64,000 bases of DNA from CAZDDB01 sp963843285 (GTDB lineage: Bacteria; Acidobacteriota; HRBIN11; JAKEFK01): NCBI GenBank assembly GCA_963843285.1, contig CAWJJO010000016.1:62001-126000 (forward strand). The letters run 5' to 3'. A program made the translations under genes and the position numbers. The notes beneath the pieces are model-generated. The model was not told the origin of the DNA and did no database searches. It saw only the letters and a list, made by a program, of their open reading frames with translations. The stretch's first letter is position 1, and each line of letters opens with the position of its first letter. Positions 33,622 to 41,440 of the stretch are shown here, in pieces.

Positions 33622-35862
33622 ATGGTAACCCTATTTAAGAGACCCAACATTCAAAGTGCATGGCCCGATAATGCTTTGGAGATTCTCCGCATGCGCTACT
33701 TGATGAAAGATGAAAACGGCGATGTGATCGAATCAGCGGATGACCGCTGTTGGAGCGTTGCAGTTGAAATCGGCAAGGCGGAGCTTTCCTGGAAAAGCAG
33801 GGAAGAAACAGAAGAGATTATCGGTCAGTTTTTCAAAATGATGGTAGAGCGCAAGTTCATTCCAAATTCCCCTACGATGATGAACGCGGGGAAAGGAAAT
33901 AACTTGCAGTATTCTGCCTGTTATGTATTACCGGTTGAGGACAGCATTGCGGGAATTTTTGAGTCAGTGAAGAATGCCGCAATCATCCACAAATCGGGTG
34001 GTGGAACCGGTTTTTCATTTTCGCGGATCCGGCCCCGGGACGATATGGTTTCCACTACAAAAGGAGTTGCATCCGGACCTGTTTCGTTTATGAAGGTGTT
34101 TGATGCTGCCACGGAATCGTTAAAGCAAGGGGGAACGAGACGTGGCGCAAATATGGGGATTCTGAGAGTGGACCATCCGGATATCCTGGAGTTTATTGAT
34201 TGCAAGCTTTCGGGGGAAGTGAGCAATTTCAATATCTCGGTGGCGATTACGGATGAGTTCATGGGCGCCCTGGAACGAAACGAAACATACGGGTTGATTT
34301 CGCCAAAAACGGGAAAGGAAAGCGGGCGGCTGAATGCGCGGGAAGTTGTGCAGAAAATTGTGCAGGCGGCGTGGCAGACGGGCGATCCCGGACTCGTGTT
34401 TATTGACAGGATCAATAGCGGGCACTCGAACCCGATTCCCGCATGCGGTCCTGTTGAATCTACAAATCCTTGTGGCGAACAACCTCTGTATCCGTATGAA
34501 TCGTGCAATCTGGGTTCGATCAACCTGGGTCTACTGATCAAAGACGGCGCGCTCGATTTTGCTGAATTGGACCGCATTACGCGCCTTTCTGTGCGTTTTT
34601 TGGATGATGTCATTGAACGGAATCCGTTTCCGCTCAAACAGATTGATGACATTGTAAAGAACAACCGGCGGATCGGTTTGGGTGTGATGGGTTGGGCCGA
34701 TCTTCTATTCCAGCAGCGCATTCCGTATCAATCGGAAGAAGCACTGCAGCTGGCAGAGAAGATCATGCAGTTCATTGAAGAAGTTTCACACGATGAATCG
34801 CGTGCGCTGGCCGAGGAACGGAGCACGTTTCCGCGCTGGTCGGAATCGATCTATAAAGACAAGTATCCGCTGCGCAATTCCACAGTCACAACGATTGCGC
34901 CTACCGGAACCATCAGCATCATCGCCGGTTGTTCCAGCGGAATTGAGCCGATCTTCGGTTTGTATTTCAAGCACAGACTTGGCTTTGAGTTTTTCAATCC
35001 CTTCTTTGAAGCAGTCATGCGCGAAGAGGGATACTGGTCCGAATCGTTGAAAGAACATGTGCGTAAGCATGGAACCATTGGAGAGACGAACCTTCCCGAT
35101 GAATTGAAGAATCTCTTTCGGACCGCACATGAAATTCCGCCGGAATGGCATGTGCGGATGCAGGCTGCGTTTCAGAAATTTACAGATAACGCAGTTTCTA
35201 AAACGATCAATCTGCCGAATGAAGCAAAACCGGAAGATGTGGGAGATGCGTATCTGCTGGCATGGAAAACGGGATGCCTGGGGATTACTGTGTATCGGGA
35301 CGGCTGCAAACCGATGCAGGTTTTGACGCACGGCGCAAAGGCTCCAGATTTGGCTTCGGAGTCGTCGGTCATGACCATGAAGGGACGACCCGACATTTTG
35401 CTGGGCCGCACGATCAAGATTGAATCGCCACACGGCACCGTATATACGACTGTAAACGAAAATGGAAGCGGCGAGGCGTTTGAGATCTTTGTGAACGTTG
35501 GAAAAGCAGGTTCTGATGTGGCTGCTGATGCGGAAGCGCTGGGACGCAGTCTTTCGCTGATGCTGCGAATGCCTTCTCCATTGACATCCGAGCAGCGTGT
35601 GGATTTGATCATTCGTCATCTGCAGGGGATCGGTGGATCCCGGGATGTCGGTTTTGGATCCAAACGTGTTCGTTCTGTGCCGGATGCGATTGCCCGCGCG
35701 CTGCATAAGTATCTGGAATCCAAACAGGAGATGCCCAAAGGCCAGCCTGTTCCCGATTCAGAGGCAGTGGCGACGGGAAACCTTTGCATGGAATGCGGCA
35801 GCCCCACGGTCAAGCAGGAAGGGTGCGAAAAGTGCCATGCCTGCGGCTGGTCCAACTGCTAA
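33622..35862 (+). CDS. nrdJ: adenosylcobalamin-dependent (class II) ribonucleotide reductase
   Basis: The 746-residue enzyme has the reductase barrel signatures KFIPNSPTMMNAG, GGGTGFSFSRIRPRDD, ESTNPCGEQPLYPYESCNLG (active-site N, C, E) and APTGTISIIAGCSSGIEP. It ends in a cysteine-rich zinc ribbon (CMECGSPTVKQEGCEKCHAC, GWSNC). It makes deoxynucleotides in a B12-dependent, oxygen-indifferent way. The ATG is 16 bases from AGGAG; an in-frame ATT at 33613 is seven bases from it and would add MPP. It lies behind NrdR boxes and is followed by a terminator and the ThyX-like gene, a second deoxynucleotide enzyme. Confidence 0.95.
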   Translation: MVTLFKRPNIQSAWPDNALEILRMRYLMKDENGDVIESADDRCWSVAVEIGKAELSWKSREETEEIIGQFFKMMVERKFIPNSPTMMNAGKGNNLQYSACYVLPVEDSIAGIFESVKNAAIIHKSGGGTGFSFSRIRPRDDMVSTTKGVASGPVSFMKVFDAATESLKQGGTRRGANMGILRVDHPDILEFIDCKLSGEVSNFNISVAITDEFMGALERNETYGLISPKTGKESGRLNAREVVQKIVQAAWQTGDPGLVFIDRINSGHSNPIPACGPVESTNPCGEQPLYPYESCNLGSINLGLLIKDGALDFAELDRITRLSVRFLDDVIERNPFPLKQIDDIVKNNRRIGLGVMGWADLLFQQRIPYQSEEALQLAEKIMQFIEEVSHDESRALAEERSTFPRWSESIYKDKYPLRNSTVTTIAPTGTISIIAGCSSGIEPIFGLYFKHRLGFEFFNPFFEAVMREEGYWSESLKEHVRKHGTIGETNLPDELKNLFRTAHEIPPEWHVRMQAAFQKFTDNAVSKTINLPNEAKPEDVGDAYLLAWKTGCLGITVYRDGCKPMQVLTHGAKAPDLASESSVMTMKGRPDILLGRTIKIESPHGTVYTTVNENGSGEAFEIFVNVGKAGSDVAADAEALGRSLSLMLRMPSPLTSEQRVDLIIRHLQGIGGSRDVGFGSKRVRSVPDAIARALHKYLESKQEMPKGQPVPDSEAVATGNLCMECGSPTVKQEGCEKCHACGWSNC

Positions 35863-35874
35863 TATTGTAAAAGT

Positions 35875-35909
35875 GGGGCAGTGTCTGGTGCACTGCTCCG
35901 CTTTATTTT
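35875..35909 (+). terminator. rho-independent terminator after nrdJ
   Basis: GGGGCAGTG (35875-35883) pairs with CACTGCTCC (35891-35899), nine pairs including one wobble, followed by GCTTTATTTT. Confidence 0.8.
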
Positions 35910-35910
35910 G

Positions 35911-35980
35911 AACCACGAAGGGCACGAAGAACACGAAGAAAATTAGCTTGCCTTCGTGCTCTTCGTGTTCTTCGTGGTTT
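35911..35980. repeat. B-family periodic palindrome (CACGAAG type)
   Basis: AACCACGAAGGGCACGAAGA and ACACGAAG on the left are mirrored by CTTCGTGCTCTTCGTGTTCT and TCGTGGTT on the right. The arms carry a 9-base period. It ends 17 bases before the ThyX-like start. Related copies: 42444, 52211, 52855, 57355, 60545. Confidence 0.88.
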
Positions 35981-35996
35981 AAAATAGATCCCGCCT

Positions 35997-37628
35997 ATGT
36001 CTGACGAATTTACACCCGAAGAAATCGCAGTCCTTTCGCGCTACGTTACAAATCCTACGGGCGATACTTTTTGCGTGAATATTCCCGGCCTGGCTGGACC
36101 GATCTATGCCCGGTACAGCCGCGCGGTGACCGGTTTGCGCCGGACACTTCTCAAGGAGTTTCTCAAAGACGGAGAACTGAATGTCAGCCGGACACAGGAG
36201 CTGATCGAACGGATCCTCAATGAATACGGGGATGACAGTGTTGGAGAGCTCGAAGGAGCGCATCTTGCATTGGAACAGATTTCCAATATTGCTACAAAAA
36301 TAGTGGAAGATTGCCGGATCGGCGGATCGCCCATCGAACAATCCACACGTTACGTTTTTTACTACCAAAAAGATGCCGCAGGTTCATACAGGTATTATCG
36401 CGGGAAAGAAATTCTAGACTCACCGGTAGGGGATCCGTATGTTCATGCACTGGATTCGATTTTTGATACATATGCTTCCTGTGTGGAACCTCTGACCGCA
36501 CATTTCCGGAGTCTGAAACCGCTGGAAGAAGCGGAATACGATATTCGCGGCGCGGGGCGCCCGGAAAAATATTCGGCGATGGATTCTGAAGTGCTCCAGA
36601 AGCAGTTTCGGATCACATATAACTTTGATCTGAAAACCAAGGCATGTGACGTTTTGCGTTGCCTGCTTCCAGCAGCCACTCTCACCAATGTCGGGCTGTT
36701 CGGAAACGGCAGATTCTATCAGGGACTGCTGACAAAACTTTATAGCAGCAATCTTCCGGAATGCGCGAAACGCGGTCGGGATGCCCATGACGAGCTGAAC
36801 AAAATCATTCCCAAGTTTGTAAAACGCGCACAGATCGATGACTATCAAGTGGAACGGGAGAGAAACATGCGCCGGCTGACTTCCCATCTGCCGGGGGGCA
36901 CCGTTCCGGAACGAGAGGAAGATTGTGCGCTGCTTCCCATGCCGAAAGATCCTTCCGCGCTTCTGGAGCATACGATCGCTGCCTGTCTCTATCCTTATGC
37001 GAAGCTTCCATTCCGCCAGATACTGAGCATAGTACGACAATTATCGCAGGAAAAACGAAAAGAGATACTTGCGACTTATGCCGGCGAGCGGAAGACCCGG
37101 CGCAACCGGCCGGGACGGGCGTTCGAACAGGGCTATCCGCTCCTGTTTGATGTGCAGGCAGATTTTGGGGCGTATCGCGATCTGCAGCGCCATCGCATGC
37201 TGAGCCAGGAGCGCCAGCTGCTTCATCCGGGACTCGGATACGCAATGCCGGAAGAATTGGAAGCGATCGGGATGAAGGAAAAAGCGGAAGAATGCTTTTA
37301 TCGTTCGGCAGACCTCCATTCTGCAATGTCGCGCGAGCTGAACGCGGAGCTTGCGCAATATGCGGTCCTGTTCGGTTACAAGATCCGTTGGATGATGGGC
37401 ATGAACTTCCGCGAAGCGATGCACTTGATCGAGCTCCGGACGACTCCGCAAGGACACCCGAGCTATCGACGCGTTTGCCAGCAGATGATGCGCGCGTTGC
37501 AGGCGGAACATCCGGAACTTGCATCGACGATCCGGTTTGCCGATTTCAACACGTACTACTGGTCCCGCGGTGAATCGGAAGCGAAGCAGAGGCGCAAGGA
37601 ACGCGAGATCGACGATAAATATAGGTAG
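35997..37628 (+). CDS. double-length ThyX-like (FAD-dependent thymidylate synthase family) protein
   Basis: The 543-residue protein consists of two ThyX-like halves. The first half has C106-RIGGSPIEQSTRY-119, which keeps the S, E, S, R, Y of the ThyX motif RHRxxSxNExSxRY but lacks RHR. The second has QRHRMLSQERQLL (R398, H399, R400, S403), which keeps RHRxxS but loses the ExSxRY part. Canonical ThyX is about 220-250 residues and tetrameric with active sites at subunit interfaces. Whether this form makes dTMP or has another flavin-dependent role is unknown. It follows nrdJ, supporting a nucleotide role. The TAG stop lies in a C-family repeat. Confidence 0.8.
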   Translation: MSDEFTPEEIAVLSRYVTNPTGDTFCVNIPGLAGPIYARYSRAVTGLRRTLLKEFLKDGELNVSRTQELIERILNEYGDDSVGELEGAHLALEQISNIATKIVEDCRIGGSPIEQSTRYVFYYQKDAAGSYRYYRGKEILDSPVGDPYVHALDSIFDTYASCVEPLTAHFRSLKPLEEAEYDIRGAGRPEKYSAMDSEVLQKQFRITYNFDLKTKACDVLRCLLPAATLTNVGLFGNGRFYQGLLTKLYSSNLPECAKRGRDAHDELNKIIPKFVKRAQIDDYQVERERNMRRLTSHLPGGTVPEREEDCALLPMPKDPSALLEHTIAACLYPYAKLPFRQILSIVRQLSQEKRKEILATYAGERKTRRNRPGRAFEQGYPLLFDVQADFGAYRDLQRHRMLSQERQLLHPGLGYAMPEELEAIGMKEKAEECFYRSADLHSAMSRELNAELAQYAVLFGYKIRWMMGMNFREAMHLIELRTTPQGHPSYRRVCQQMMRALQAEHPELASTIRFADFNTYYWSRGESEAKQRRKEREIDDKYR

Positions 37629-37697
37629 GGGCGACCGTTGTGGTCGCCCATCTCGGAGAATCGCGATTTCGTGAGGGCGACCACAAGGTCGCCCTTA
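37625..37697. repeat. C-family inverted repeat
   Basis: GTAGGGGCGACCGTTGTGGT and CGCCC on the left match GGGCGACCACAAGGTCGCCC on the right, around GAGAATCGCGATTTCG. The TAG at 37626-37628 is the stop codon of the ThyX-like gene. Sister copy at 32005-32079. Confidence 0.85.
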
Positions 37698-37704
37698 TCA
37701 TATA

Positions 37705-38127
37705 TCAAGGATTCTCGCTTGTTTGCGTTTGATCCACAGCAGGCGCGAGCTTTTTCAAAGTCACGTTGAAAGTGTTCGTCACCGACTGTTTGATTTCGGA
37801 CTGCTTCCATTGTGTCTGATAGCCTTCCAATCCGAAACAGATGTTGTATATTCCGGGACGAACGGCAACAAATTTGTATTGACCGTTTGAACCGCTACCG
37901 GCCGATTGACTGCCTTTCTTCTTTGCCTGTTCTTCGCAATTTGCCGGCGCTTGCTCATCTTTTGAATCCGAAGGTTTCAGCGTCAGCACAATTTTGGCGC
38001 CCTTCAGCGGTGCTCCGCTTTCATCGGTAATTTTTCCTTCTACGACCCCGACATACATCGAAATCGCGAATGATGCGGCAGCCGGTATGAGAAACAGCGC
38101 GACGGCGCCCAATCCGATTCTTTTCAT
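37705..38127 (-). CDS. secreted carboxypeptidase-regulatory-like domain protein
   Basis: The 140-residue protein has a signal peptide (MKRIGLGAVALFLIPAAASF) and one beta-sandwich of the CarboxypepD_reg type: VVEGKITDESGAPLKGAKIV, then GSGSNGQYKFVAVRPGIYNI and CFGLEGYQ. Such domains occur at the cell surface or in TonB receptors; here it stands alone. Its start overlaps the stop of the MBL nuclease gene by four bases (ATGA). Function is unknown. Confidence 0.8.
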   Translation of the reverse strand: MKRIGLGAVALFLIPAAASFAISMYVGVVEGKITDESGAPLKGAKIVLTLKPSDSKDEQAPANCEEQAKKKGSQSAGSGSNGQYKFVAVRPGIYNICFGLEGYQTQWKQSEIKQSVTNTFNVTLKKLAPAVDQTQTSENP

Positions 38128-39500
38128 GGAATCTCCACACTTTCTAAATAGCCGGGAACCCGCACATTCCAGCCAAATTGTTCGCGGATTTTTTTCGCAA
38201 GCTCCGTGCTTGCAGTCTCTTCACCATGCACCAGAAAAACAGACTTGGGCGTTTGCCGGAATCTTCCCAGCCATTGCAACAATTCTTCATAGTCTGCGTG
38301 ACAGGAGAGCGCATCCATATATTCAATGTGCGCGCGTACCTTGTAGAACTGACCGTGAATCTTAATCTCCGGCGTTCCTTCCACCAGGAACCGTCCTTTC
38401 GTCCCTTCGGCTTGGAACCCGATAAACAGAACTGTATTTCTGTGGTCCTCGATTCTTCGCTTCAGATGGTGGAGGATCCTGCCGCCCGTCGCCATACCGC
38501 TGGAAGATACAATGATCGAAGGAAAGGTGTTCTTGTTCAGGGTCATTGATTGCTCTACCGTCTCCAGGGCATGAATAGGCGGATACAGAAACGGAGTCGC
38601 ATCGCGGCGGGTCAGCGACTCTAATTCTGTAGAGGCATCCAACGGATACCGGTCATAGATCGGAAGGGCATGGATGGCCATCGGGCTGTCCATATAGACC
38701 GGAAGATCAGGCACTTCCTTCTTTTCGTTCAATTGTCTGAGCAGGAACAGCAATTCCTGTGTTCTTCCGATCGCGAACGCGGGAACAAGCAGCGTGCCGC
38801 CGGACGCAGCCGTTCGACGGATGATTTCTTTCAGCTTTTCGCGGACATCGATTCTCTGGTGAAGCCGGTTCCCATAGGTCGATTCCAGAACGATGCAATC
38901 TGCGGCCGGAATCTCATCCGGTTTTTTTGTGATGAACTGCCGAGGTCTTCCCAGGTCACCCGAAAACAGAACGGCTTCTTTTTGAGTCACAATCTGAATC
39001 ATCGCTGAACCAAGGATGTGGCCGGCGCGGAGGAACGTAAAAGAAAGATTGCGCGTCAGAAGATGCTTGGAATAAAAATCGATCGGGCGCAGAAGTGAGA
39101 GAACGTCACGGGCATCCTGCTCCGTATATAAAGGAAGAGCCGGATCATGGCGCGTATATCTTTTCTTGTTTGCGTAGTTCGCGTCTTCTTCTTGCAAATG
39201 ACCGGAATCGGGAAGCATCAACCCGAGCAGTTCAGCCGTCGCAGGAGTGCAATAAACCGGACTATGGAACCCCAGCTTCCTGAATCGAGGAAGAAAACCG
39301 GTATGATCGATATGCGCATGCGTTAGAATGACGCAATCGATCGACGCGGGATTCACCGGAAACTCGCTCCAGTTGCGTTCTTTCCACTCGCGTGGCCCCT
39401 GGAACAGGCCGCAGTCCACCATGGCCTTGATTCCATCTTCTTCGATCAGAAAACGGGATCCCGTTACGGTCCTGGTTGCTCCGAAAAAATGGATTCTCAT
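38124..39500 (-). CDS. MBL-fold beta-CASP RNA-processing exonuclease
   Basis: The 458-residue protein begins MRIHFFGATRTVTGSRFLIE and has the metallo-beta-lactamase motif LTHAHIDHTGFLPR, LRAGHILGSAMI, LFSGDLGRP, then the beta-CASP insert (VPAFAIGRTQELLFLL, VSSSGMATGGRILHHL, GTPEIKIHGQFY, LSCHADYEELLQW). This is the archaeal/bacterial CPSF73-like family of zinc RNases. I start at 39500 because a 42-residue membrane protein ends five bases upstream. There is no ribosome site of its own, so coupling is likely. The longer in-frame start would overlap that gene. Confidence 0.92.
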   Translation of the reverse strand: MRIHFFGATRTVTGSRFLIEEDGIKAMVDCGLFQGPREWKERNWSEFPVNPASIDCVILTHAHIDHTGFLPRFRKLGFHSPVYCTPATAELLGLMLPDSGHLQEEDANYANKKRYTRHDPALPLYTEQDARDVLSLLRPIDFYSKHLLTRNLSFTFLRAGHILGSAMIQIVTQKEAVLFSGDLGRPRQFITKKPDEIPAADCIVLESTYGNRLHQRIDVREKLKEIIRRTAASGGTLLVPAFAIGRTQELLFLLRQLNEKKEVPDLPVYMDSPMAIHALPIYDRYPLDASTELESLTRRDATPFLYPPIHALETVEQSMTLNKNTFPSIIVSSSGMATGGRILHHLKRRIEDHRNTVLFIGFQAEGTKGRFLVEGTPEIKIHGQFYKVRAHIEYMDALSCHADYEELLQWLGRFRQTPKSVFLVHGEETASTELAKKIREQFGWNVRVPGYLESVEIP

Positions 39501-39505
39501 CGCGA

Positions 39506-39634
39506 TTAACAGGAACGCATAAAAACAAACAGCGTAAAAAAAATAATGACCGCGAGAAGCGCTGCAAAAAAACATCCGAGCAACTGCCCGCCCGGTTTTT
39601 CTGCCTGTTCCTCTTCCTGCGGCTGTTCCGTCAT
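39506..39634 (-). CDS. 42-residue single-pass membrane protein
   Basis: The frame on the minus strand encodes an acidic N-terminal tail (MTEQPQEEEQAEKPGGQ), one hydrophobic helix (LLGCFFAALLAVIIFFTLFV) and MRSC. Its TAA is five bases from the ATG of the MBL nuclease, so it may couple translation or anchor the nuclease. No homologue is recognised. Amino-acid composition is convincing for a membrane microprotein, but no independent evidence of expression exists. Confidence 0.6.
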   Translation of the reverse strand: MTEQPQEEEQAEKPGGQLLGCFFAALLAVIIFFTLFVFMRSC

Positions 39635-39667
39635 CGCCAAAATGATATCATGAACAACGGAGCCAAT

Positions 39668-39880
39668 ATGGACAGCTCAACACGCTGGAAGGAACTTACC
39701 AGGGGCCTCGAATACACCGAATCTTTCGAGTGTCCGAAATGCCATATGGGAGTGCTTCATTACACGACGATCGAACCGTATCCCGAAGGATTAGATGAAC
39801 AAGGTCGAAAAAACTATCGCAGGATGACGATCGATCAATGCGGTACCTGTAAGACAAAGTTCATCCGGCCGTATGATTAG
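39668..39880 (+). CDS. small zinc-ribbon protein
   Basis: The 70-residue protein has two CxxC pairs, ECPKCHMG (near residue 22) and QCGTCKTK (near 60), separated by about 35 residues, a typical zinc ribbon. The start at 39668 has GGAG five bases upstream; longer in-frame starts enter the promoter region of the microprotein on the other strand. No function is recognised. Confidence 0.75.
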   Translation: MDSSTRWKELTRGLEYTESFECPKCHMGVLHYTTIEPYPEGLDEQGRKNYRRMTIDQCGTCKTKFIRPYD

Positions 39881-39893
39881 TCCAAGGTCCGTT

Positions 39894-39989
39894 ATGGGAA
39901 AAGAAAAAAAGAAAATCGACTTTTTGAAAGATTTCAAGAAAATCAACAAAAAACCAGTGCCGGTAAAGAAGAAACCGCGTAAGGGCTGA
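39894..39989 (+). CDS. possible 31-residue lysine-rich peptide
   Basis: MGKEKKKIDFLKDFKKINKK continues PVPVKKKPRKG. AAGG lies six bases before the ATG; a further in-frame ATG at 39873 overlaps the end of the zinc-ribbon gene. The stop TGA is in the E-family repeat (GGGCTGAGC). Composition is unusual and the frame is short, so it could be chance. Confidence 0.35.
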   Translation: MGKEKKKIDFLKDFKKINKKPVPVKKKPRKG

Positions 39990-40106
39990 GCATTTTCCGA
40001 CCGTAAGGTTTCCGATTGCAACCGCGATGGCCTCCCTCCACGTACGATTTCTATCTGCAGCTGAAAATGCTCAGCCTGCTCCCTGGCAAATGCACAGCCC
40101 CTACGT
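39978..40106. repeat. E-family palindromic repeat
   Basis: TAAGGGCTGAGCATTTTCC at the left and GGCAAATGCACAGCCCCTA at the right, with an internal GCTGAAAATGCTCAGCC. Same family as 961-1219 and 9883-9990. Confidence 0.8.
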
Positions 40107-40120
40107 TATAATGGGCGACG

Positions 40121-40810
40121 ATGAAGGGATCGGTAGCTTCGATTGTCCTCGTCCTGTTTCTTGCGCTCCCGGTGTTTTGCGCGGACAATGAAGTCCTCCT
40201 GCTCAATGCCGATTTTGAAGATGCGGATTTGAGCGGTTGGCGGATTGGTGGAGACCTGTGCGTCGCCCCTTCGTTTTGCGGAGGACAACCATCCGGCCGG
40301 TACTGGGTTGCGTTCAGCACCAACAGCGCCAAAGGTGATCCGATCACGATGTGCGGTGCTTCCTCCGTGGAAGGAATGGAGACAATCCTCCGTTCTCCAA
40401 GTTTTCCGTTGCCCTTTAAACCGGGACGAATCCGTGTGGACTTCACCGTAAAGTTTCTAACCAATGAAAATACAGCCTCCGATCTGGGAACCGACACCTT
40501 TCTGGTGCGCCTGCTGACAAAGGCAGGTCCTGTGGTGATTGCAGCGATCGATGACTCCGGCGCTGCGCCAGAATCGAAAAATATGGTGATTCAGGGCGAT
40601 TCGTCTTTTCATGAAAGCGCCTGCAATCCTACCTGGAAATATGAAACCGGTCTGCTACATATATCGTACTTTCGCGCATTTCACGAACCGTTCCTTTCCG
40701 GGATGGCTGCCGGTCCGATGGCTCTGGAATTTTCGTTGAGTAATCATTTCGATCAGGATTTCGATTCTGCCGTCGTTCTGGACGATATCCGGCTCCGGGT
40801 GTACCGGTGA
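40121..40810 (+). CDS. secreted protein of unknown function, jelly-roll-like
   Basis: The 229-residue protein has a signal peptide (MKGSVASIVLVLFLALPVFC). The mature start LLLNADFEDADLSGWRIGG and the end SAVVLDDIRLRVYR resemble carbohydrate-binding-type jelly-roll modules that begin NGDFExxxxxGW and finish DDVxL. Four or so cysteines suggest disulfides. No catalytic motif is seen. It precedes a beta-barrel and an esterase gene on the same strand, with gaps of 41 and 4 bases. Confidence 0.65.
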   Translation: MKGSVASIVLVLFLALPVFCADNEVLLLNADFEDADLSGWRIGGDLCVAPSFCGGQPSGRYWVAFSTNSAKGDPITMCGASSVEGMETILRSPSFPLPFKPGRIRVDFTVKFLTNENTASDLGTDTFLVRLLTKAGPVVIAAIDDSGAAPESKNMVIQGDSSFHESACNPTWKYETGLLHISYFRAFHEPFLSGMAAGPMALEFSLSNHFDQDFDSAVVLDDIRLRVYR

Positions 40811-40851
40811 AGGATCGAAATTCCGCAACACAGTTCATGAGGTGAGAACGT

Positions 40852-41436
40852 ATGAAAAAGTACCTGTGGCTACTCTTATTCTTAATTCCGGTTTCTGGCT
40901 TTGCGCAGGAAGCGGTTTATCCCTGGCAGCTTTCCATGTTCGGAGGAGGCGCGATGCTATGCGACGAGGCAGGCTGTTTTGGGCCAAGCGGATATACATT
41001 TGGCGCATCTTTCGGAAGACACTTTACGGATCGTTGGAGTTTTGAGCTCGACGGTGCATATGCGCGGACCACGGAGACTCTGGCGCCCCGCTTCGATACT
41101 CTCACCGGAAGATTGTTTGTTCCGGAATTGCAAAGGAGCCGGATCTGGGGAGGCGGAACATTTCTGGCAAGTATTGCGCATTTCGGATCTTCTTCGGATT
41201 TTTTCGTTGCGCTCGGAATCGTTGGCGCGTATGAGCAGCAGGTCGAAAAGACACCGGAAGGTATCTTTCATGCGCCTACCAAGAACATCGGGATTAAGGG
41301 TGGAGTATCCGGTGGCGCCGGCATGAATCTGTGGTTTTCAAAAAGCTGGGGCGTCCGCCCGGAGATCCGTTTTTACGGCTGTGCTAGCCCGCTGTCCGGG
41401 CTCCGCTACACAGCAGGTCTGATCAAGAAATTCTAG
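40852..41436 (+). CDS. outer-membrane beta-barrel protein
   Basis: The 194-residue protein has a signal peptide (MKKYLWLLLFLIPVSGFAQE) and amphipathic strands such as GYTFGASFGRHFTDRWSFEL, WGGGTFLASIAHFG and GVRPEIRFYGC, ending TAGLIKKF with a terminal phenylalanine. GAGGTG precedes the ATG. Likely a small porin-like or OmpA-like barrel; no ligand assigned. The esterase gene begins five bases after its stop. Confidence 0.82.
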   Translation: MKKYLWLLLFLIPVSGFAQEAVYPWQLSMFGGGAMLCDEAGCFGPSGYTFGASFGRHFTDRWSFELDGAYARTTETLAPRFDTLTGRLFVPELQRSRIWGGGTFLASIAHFGSSSDFFVALGIVGAYEQQVEKTPEGIFHAPTKNIGIKGGVSGGAGMNLWFSKSWGVRPEIRFYGCASPLSGLRYTAGLIKKF

Positions 41437-41440
41437 CCGG

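Noticed and set aside
33450..33638. A 62-codon ORF upstream of nrdJ encoding a hydrophobic stretch and DNALHNPLDNPL repeats
   Set aside because: Its start lies upstream of the predicted transcription start and inside the NrdR box region; the peptide repeats come from the 12-base DNA repeats.
34786..35706. A 306-codon open frame antisense to nrdJ
   Set aside because: Shadow of the reductase gene with no protein-like features.
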